Assembly: GCA_944376955.1 (NCBI GenBank)
Contig: CALWEB010000104.1
Span: forward strand, 1 to 9,492
Reading direction: 5' to 3'
DNA length: 9,492 bases
Origin: an uncultured Agathobaculum sp.
GTDB taxonomy: Bacteria > Bacillota > Clostridia > Oscillospirales > Butyricicoccaceae
Shown here: positions 5,667 through 9,492 of the stretch, piece after piece
How positions within the stretch are numbered: position 1 is the first letter of the stretch
Layout: the number at the start of each line of letters is the position of its first letter
The notes under the pieces: generated by a model
The model's database searches: none
Told to the model about the DNA's origin: nothing
Seen by the model: the letters and a program-made list of their open reading frames with translations, nothing else
Translations under genes and position numbers: made by a program

Positions 5667-6404
5667 ATGAAAATCATTCGCGCAAAGGATTATAACGATA
5701 TGAGCCGCAAGGCGGCCAACATCATTTCGGCTCAGGTTATCCTCAAGCCGGATTCCATTCTGGGCCTTGCCACCGGCTCGTCCCCGATCGGCATTTATGA
5801 GCAGCTGATCAAGTGGTACAACAAGGGCGATGTGGACTTTGGCTCGTGCACGACCTTCAATCTGGACGAGTACCGCGGCCTGACTGCCGACCATGACCAG
5901 AGCTACCATTATTTCATGCACAAGAACTTTTTCGATTCCATCAATGTGCCGGAAAGCCGCATCAACCTGCCGGACGGCGCACAGATGGACGCAGAGCGCG
6001 AGTGCGCGCGCTATGACGCGGCCATTCAGGCGGCGGGTGGCATCGACCTGCAGCTGCTCGGTATGGGTTTGAACGGCCACATCGGCTTCAACGAGCCGGA
6101 TGATTACTTCTCCAAGGGCACGCATTGCGTGGACCTGACCGAGTCCACCATCGAGGCCAACAAGCGCTTCTTTGCGTCTGCGGACGATGTCCCGCGTCAG
6201 GCTTACACCATGGGCGTGCAGACCATCATGCTGGCGCGCCGCATTGTGATCGTGGTTTCGGGCGAGAACAAGGCGGACATTGTGCGTCAGGCCTTTTTCG
6301 GCCCGGTCACCCCGCGTGTACCGGCATCCATCCTGCAGCTGCACACCGACGTTTCCGTTGTGGCGGACGAGGCCGCGCTTTCCAAGAGTCTGGATCTGCT
6401 GTAA
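5667..6404 (+). CDS. nagB: Glucosamine-6-phosphate deaminase
   Basis: Converts glucosamine-6-phosphate to fructose-6-phosphate and ammonia in the cytoplasm, the last step of GlcNAc catabolism. The product has 245 residues, matching the shorter Firmicute form. Visible motifs are the phosphate loop LGLATGSSP (32-40), NLDEY with the catalytic Asp67, and LGMGLNGHIGFNEP (131-144) with His138 and Glu143. The start is ATG 5667: AAGAGAGG (5651-5658) lies eight bases upstream and the product begins MKIIRAKDY as in homologues. The in-frame ATG at 5661 and TTG at 5643 are too close to, or upstream of, the ribosome site. nagA follows after 15 bases. No promoter is visible in the short gap after the EIIB terminator, so expression probably depends on readthrough from the ptsH transcript or a promoter I did not recognise. 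Confidence 0.97.
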   Translation: MKIIRAKDYNDMSRKAANIISAQVILKPDSILGLATGSSPIGIYEQLIKWYNKGDVDFGSCTTFNLDEYRGLTADHDQSYHYFMHKNFFDSINVPESRINLPDGAQMDAERECARYDAAIQAAGGIDLQLLGMGLNGHIGFNEPDDYFSKGTHCVDLTESTIEANKRFFASADDVPRQAYTMGVQTIMLARRIVIVVSGENKADIVRQAFFGPVTPRVPASILQLHTDVSVVADEAALSKSLDLL

Positions 6405-6419
6405 GCTGCGTGCGGACAA

Positions 6420-7532
6420 ATGGAGTTTAAAAATCTCAGGATATACCAGCCGGACGGTACGTTCCGTACGGGCGGCCTGTCGCTCTCGGGCGACCGGATT
6501 TCCAGCGCGCCGGTATCGGGGGATGCCTGCGATATGGATGGGCTGTACGCCATCCCGGGGCTGATCGACATCCACTTCCACGGCTGCGCAGGCTATGACT
6601 TTTGCGATGCGACCGAGCAGGCCATTTCGGCCATTGCACGGTATCAGGCCGAGAATGGTATATGTGCGATCTGCCCCGCTACCATGACTTATCCGGAGGA
6701 AAAGCTGTCCGCCGTGATGCAAGCCGCCGCGACCTATCGAACGGAGCGGTGCGGCGCAGCATTGGTGGGCGTCAATCTGGAGGGGCCGTTCCTGTCCCCT
6801 GCGCGGCGCGGCGCACAGAACGGCGCGTGGCTGCAAAATCCGGACGCAGGGCTGTTCCGCCGTTTGCAGGAGCAGGCGCAAGGGCTGATCCGCTTGTGCG
6901 AGATCGCGCCCGAACTGCCCGGCGGGCTGGATGTGATTGGGGAATTGGCAGGCGAAGTGCGTCTGTCCCTGGCACATACCGAAGCGGATTACGATACCGC
7001 CTGCGAAGCGTTCCGGCGCGGCGCGCGCGAAGTCACCCACCTGTTCAACGCCATGCCGCCGCTGACCCACCGTGAGCCGGGGGTGATCGGTGCGGCGCTG
7101 GACAACGATGAGGTCGGAGTGGAGCTGATCGCGGACGGTGTGCATGTGCATCCGTCGGCGGTGCGCGTGGCGTTCCGCCTGTTTGAAAACCGGATGGTCC
7201 TGATTTCGGACAGCATGTCCGCAACCGGGCTGGACGACGGGGACTATACGCTCGGCGGGCAGGACGTCTCCGTGCGGGATGGCCGCGCCACCCTCAACGG
7301 CGGCGCAACGCTGGCCGGCTCGGTGGTCAACCTGTTTGAGTGTATGCGCCGCGCGGTGGGCATGGGTATCCCGCTGGGGCAGGCGGTGCGTTCGGCATCG
7401 ACCAATCCGGCGCGTGCCATCGGCATCCAGCATGACTACGGCACGCTCGAGCCGGGCAAGCTGGCGAACATCCTTCTGCTGGACGAGGATTTGCAGATCA
7501 ATACGCTCATCCTGCGCGGACAGATTCTGTAA
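6420..7532 (+). CDS. nagA: N-acetylglucosamine-6-phosphate deacetylase
   Basis: Removes acetate from GlcNAc-6-phosphate to give the NagB substrate. The 370-residue amidohydrolase has the metal and catalytic residues in order: HFH in GLIDIHFHG (His52, His54), Glu121 in NLEGPFLSP, His186 in LSLAHTEAD, His207 in VTHLFNAM, substrate-binding His242 in DGVHVHP, and the catalytic Asp264 in LISDSMSATG. The HxH motif resembles the two-metal Bacillus type rather than the E. coli enzyme, which has Gln-x-Asn there. The protein is slightly short at the N terminus compared with common 380-396-residue forms, but the domain is complete. The ATG at 6420 has only a weak ribosome site, consistent with coupling to nagB. 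A terminator follows at once. Confidence 0.97.
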   Translation: MEFKNLRIYQPDGTFRTGGLSLSGDRISSAPVSGDACDMDGLYAIPGLIDIHFHGCAGYDFCDATEQAISAIARYQAENGICAICPATMTYPEEKLSAVMQAAATYRTERCGAALVGVNLEGPFLSPARRGAQNGAWLQNPDAGLFRRLQEQAQGLIRLCEIAPELPGGLDVIGELAGEVRLSLAHTEADYDTACEAFRRGAREVTHLFNAMPPLTHREPGVIGAALDNDEVGVELIADGVHVHPSAVRVAFRLFENRMVLISDSMSATGLDDGDYTLGGQDVSVRDGRATLNGGATLAGSVVNLFECMRRAVGMGIPLGQAVRSASTNPARAIGIQHDYGTLEPGKLANILLLDEDLQINTLILRGQIL

Positions 7533-7538
7533 AAATGG

Positions 7539-7571
7539 AAAAGGGCCTCGGATATTCCGAAGCCCTTTTTT
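7539..7571 (+). terminator. Terminator after nagA
   Basis: AAAAGGGC (7539-7546) pairs with GCCCTTTT (7562-7569), and TCGGA (7548-7552) with TCCGA (7556-7560), around a TAT loop and one C/A mismatch. Six T follow the GCCC (7566-7571). The A tract on the other side means it could also work on the opposite strand. Confidence 0.88.
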
Positions 7572-7588
7572 GTATGCCCTTGCCCGCC

Positions 7589-7618
7589 TTGACCGCGGCG
7601 GAGTGTTTATGCTACGAT
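7589..7618 (+). promoter_or_regulatory. Promoter of the AraC-family gene
   Basis: TTGACC (7589-7594), an 18-base spacer and TACGAT (7613-7618) preceded by TGC form an extended -10 promoter with the same -35 and spacing as the cutC promoter. The start would be near 7625, a short leader before ATG 7649. Confidence 0.55.
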
Positions 7619-7648
7619 AACCCTATCCAACCAAAGGGGGACGGCCGT

Positions 7649-8500
7649 ATGATTCAGTGTTTTGTCAAAAAGGAATATGCCGCGCCGTTCGGCCTGTTGT
7701 GTATGCCGCGCCTGTTTTCCGTCAGCCGGACGGATGAAAAGGCCTCCGCCCATCCGCGCGTGATGCACGCACACGATGATCTGGTTGAGGTGGTGCTGGT
7801 GCGCGGCGGGGAAAGCCGCTATTATGTGGGCGGCACGCCCTACGACGCGCGCCGCGGCGACCTGTTTATTTTCAACAGCGGTGTTGTACACGACGAGCCT
7901 TCCGGCCCCGATCAGCCGGTGGCGACCTTCAGCCTGGCGCTGGGTGGTCTTGCCGTGCCCGGGTTGCGCGCCAACGCCCTGATCCCGGAAGATGCTTCGC
8001 CGGTCTGCCACCTGAATGAGACGCAGACCGTGCGGCTGGCGCGTCTGTATGACGTGCTGTATGACGAACTGACCGCGGGCAACGACGACGGCGCGCATCA
8101 TCTGCTCATGGCGGTGCTGTCCTTGGTGCAGCAGTTCCGCGCCGCAGCAGCGGATGGCCGCATCACGGATGGAAACATGTTTGCGCAGCGGATCAAGGAC
8201 TATATCGATGCGCATTTTGCCGAAGAGTTTTCCCTTCAGCAGATGGCAGATGCGCTGCACGCCAGCCCCTACTATCTGGCGCATGTCTGCAAGGAAACCA
8301 CCGGCTATTCCCCATTGCAATATGTGCTGCGCCGCCGTATCGGGGAGGCGCAGACTCTGCTCATCACCACCGACCTGCCGGTCACGCGCATTGCCGCGCA
8401 GGTGGGTTACGACAACCCCAGCCATTTCAACACCCAGTTTTCCAAGGCGGTCGGCATGTCGCCGCGCACGTTCCGGCGTGAATATGTCTACCATGCCTGA
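7649..8500 (+). CDS. AraC-family transcriptional regulator with cupin sensor domain
   Basis: A DNA-binding regulator of 283 residues. The N-terminal half is a cupin-like effector domain: MHAHDDLVEVVLVRGG (39-54), then GDLFIFNSGVVHDEP (70-84), with His residues in the usual places. The C-terminal third (about 180-280) is a double helix-turn-helix: FSLQQMADALHASPYYLAHVCKE (194-216) and LPVTRIAAQVGYDNPSHFNTQFSKAVGMSPRTFRR, the AraC signature, at 243-277. ATG 7649 follows AAAGGGGG (7633-7640) by eight bases. The reading frame stays open upstream to 7535, but that extension crosses the nagA terminator and this gene's promoter. It is transcribed alone, between nagA and a dehydrogenase gene. Cupin AraC proteins of this size usually sense sugars or related small molecules; the ligand and targets are not evident. 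Confidence 0.94.
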   Translation: MIQCFVKKEYAAPFGLLCMPRLFSVSRTDEKASAHPRVMHAHDDLVEVVLVRGGESRYYVGGTPYDARRGDLFIFNSGVVHDEPSGPDQPVATFSLALGGLAVPGLRANALIPEDASPVCHLNETQTVRLARLYDVLYDELTAGNDDGAHHLLMAVLSLVQQFRAAAADGRITDGNMFAQRIKDYIDAHFAEEFSLQQMADALHASPYYLAHVCKETTGYSPLQYVLRRRIGEAQTLLITTDLPVTRIAAQVGYDNPSHFNTQFSKAVGMSPRTFRREYVYHA

Positions 8501-8533
8501 GTGGGATCGCAAGAATTTGAAAGTTTGTCTTGG

Positions 8534-8561
8534 ACAGCCGCGTAAACGTGGCTGTTTTTTT
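8534..8561 (+). terminator. Terminator after the AraC-family gene
   Basis: ACAGCCGCG (8534-8542) pairs with CGTGGCTGT (8547-8555), with one G-U wobble, around a TAAA loop, followed by a run of T ending at 8561. The AraC stop codon lies 34 bases upstream. Confidence 0.9.
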
Positions 8562-8678
8562 GCAAATAAAACGCAAGAATCCGGAGGTAATTTCCCGTTT
8601 TTAGCGATAAAATAGGGGCATTCAATAACGAAGGCGTGCAAAATGTCTGTTTCGGAGTCATGCAAAGGAGAATGCGGT

Positions 8679-9492
8679 ATGAAAACGGTCAAAGTCGGTT
8701 CGGTTGGTTTGGGACGTCTGGGGTATGAGCACGCGTGCAATCTGGCCACGCAGGTGCCGGGGTGTGAGCTGGCGGCGGTCTGTGATGTGGACGGGGAGCG
8801 CGTTAAAGCGGTCGCGGAGGAGCTGGGTGTGCCCCATACTTATACGGATTTTGAAGCAATGTGCCGGAACCCTGAATTGGACGCGGTGGTCATTGTATCG
8901 CCTTCGTCTCTGCACTGCGAGCAGATCACGATTGCAATGGAGCACGGCAAGCATGTGTTCTGCGAAAAACCGCTGGGCACGGACGTTGCCCAGTGTAAAG
9001 ATGCGGAAAAAGTGGTCGAAGCGCACCCAGACCTGATCTTTCAGCTGGGTTTCATGCGCCGGTTTGACCAGTCCTACGCCGAGGCCAAGCGCCGGGTTGA
9101 CAGCGGCGAAATCGGCAAGGTGGTGCTGGTGCGCTCGTACACACAGGACCCGCGCGCGACGATCGAGTCCACGCTGAAGTTTGCGCCGCATTCGGGCGGG
9201 CAGTTCCTTGACATGTGCGTGCATGATATTGACCTGATCCGCTGGTTTACCGGCTCGGAAGTCAAAAATGTATGGGCGATTGGCGGGGCATTCGAGTTTG
9301 ATCTGTACAAAGAGCTGAACGACGCGGATAACGCCGCCGCCACCCTCCAGATGGAAAACGGCTCAATCGGGTTTATGTTCGCCAACCGCACGCACGCGGC
9401 GGGCTCGAACGTCGAAACCGAGATCATCGGCACGCACGGCACGCTGCGCATTGCCAATGTCGGTGCGAAAAACCTGCTGAGCATTGTCGATG
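8679..9492 (+). CDS. Gfo/Idh/MocA-family oxidoreductase, inositol 2-dehydrogenase-like (3' end outside window)
   Basis: An NAD(P)-dependent oxidoreductase; the first 271 residues are in the window. The N-terminal Rossmann fold has GLGRLG (10-15) and the acidic CDVD (35-38). Then come VSPSSLHCE (73-81), the family lysine in CEKPLG (Lys97) and GFMRRFDQSY (124-133). Asp178 and His182, in LDMCVHDIDLIRW, are the usual catalytic pair with Lys97. GFMRR, the D-x3-H spacing and the overall order resemble Bacillus IolG and scyllo-inositol dehydrogenases, so a cyclitol or sugar-acid substrate is likely; the exact one cannot be read from sequence. Homologues have roughly 340 residues, so about 65 are missing. 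AAAGGAG (8664-8670) lies eight bases before ATG 8679. The 117 bases after the upstream terminator hold only a weak promoter candidate, TAAAAT (8608-8613) without a clear -35. Confidence 0.93.
   Translation, partial: MKTVKVGSVGLGRLGYEHACNLATQVPGCELAAVCDVDGERVKAVAEELGVPHTYTDFEAMCRNPELDAVVIVSPSSLHCEQITIAMEHGKHVFCEKPLGTDVAQCKDAEKVVEAHPDLIFQLGFMRRFDQSYAEAKRRVDSGEIGKVVLVRSYTQDPRATIESTLKFAPHSGGQFLDMCVHDIDLIRWFTGSEVKNVWAIGGAFEFDLYKELNDADNAAATLQMENGSIGFMFANRTHAAGSNVETEIIGTHGTLRIANVGAKNLLSIVD

Noticed and set aside
4758..7433. Open frame of 891 codons on the minus strand across ptsH, EIIB, nagB and nagA
   Set aside because: It is antisense to four genes with clear family motifs, has no recognisable domain, and is rich in His, Arg and Gln as expected from mirror translation of GC-rich genes.
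8680..8693. Catabolite-responsive (cre-like) sequence TGAAAACGGTCAAA
   Set aside because: It matches the consensus with one mismatch but coincides with the start codon and Lys-Thr-Val-Lys codons of the dehydrogenase, so coding explains it. The HPr in this window also lacks Ser46.
7607..8749. Open frame of 380 codons on the minus strand opposite the AraC-family gene
   Set aside because: It crosses a terminator and two gene starts and shows no family motif; mirror frame of a GC-rich gene.
1..9492. Mobile elements, CRISPR arrays, tRNA or rRNA genes
   Set aside because: No transposase or integrase motif, no regularly spaced repeats and no cloverleaf-like or rRNA stretch were seen on either strand.

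Overview
The window looks like chromosomal DNA of a fairly GC-rich Firmicute, most likely a gut-type Clostridia (Oscillospiraceae or Butyricicoccaceae-like). The reasons are Shine-Dalgarno sites of the AAGGAGG type, compact Rho-independent terminators, an HPr-based PTS with a LicT-type antiterminator, and Firmicute-like NagA and NagB. The taxonomic placement is inference. I see no mobile element, tRNA, rRNA or CRISPR array.

Layout. (1) Positions 1-2710, minus strand: a trkA-trkH potassium-uptake operon. trkH runs off the left edge, and the two genes overlap by ATGA. (2) Positions 2711-2911: a divergent intergenic region with one sigma-A-type promoter facing each way. (3) Positions 2912-4515, plus strand: cutC followed by a BglG/LicT-family transcription antiterminator, 20 bases apart, closed by a hairpin terminator. 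(4) Positions 4516-5022: a 507-base non-coding region holding a promoter, a close match to the ribonucleic antiterminator (RAT) target of the LicT/BglG family, overlapping terminator pairings and further hairpins. It forms the leader of ptsH. (5) Positions 5023-5550: ptsH (HPr) and a complete stand-alone glucose-family EIIB domain, followed by a strong terminator. (6) Positions 5667-7532: nagB and nagA, the two cytoplasmic steps that turn GlcNAc-6-phosphate into fructose-6-phosphate, closed by a terminator. (7) Positions 7649-8500: an AraC-family regulator with its own promoter and terminator. (8) Position 8679 to the right edge: a Gfo/Idh/MocA oxidoreductase resembling inositol 2-dehydrogenases, truncated by the window.

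How they may work together. The antiterminator carries the four PRD histidines at the same residue numbers as LicT (100, 159, 207, 269), and its probable RNA target sits directly downstream, in front of the gene for HPr, a usual phosphodonor for such proteins. The next gene encodes an EIIB domain, the usual type of negative phosphodonor, but there is no EIIC or EIIA here. nagBA follow. The block therefore reads as a compact regulatory loop in which PTS phosphorylation state could control synthesis of HPr and EIIB and, by readthrough, amino-sugar catabolism. Two features are unusual against the textbook model. The HPr has Arg where Ser46, the HPr-kinase site, is expected. The EIIB has no partner permease in view. 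The loop is inferred from gene order and motifs and has not been shown.
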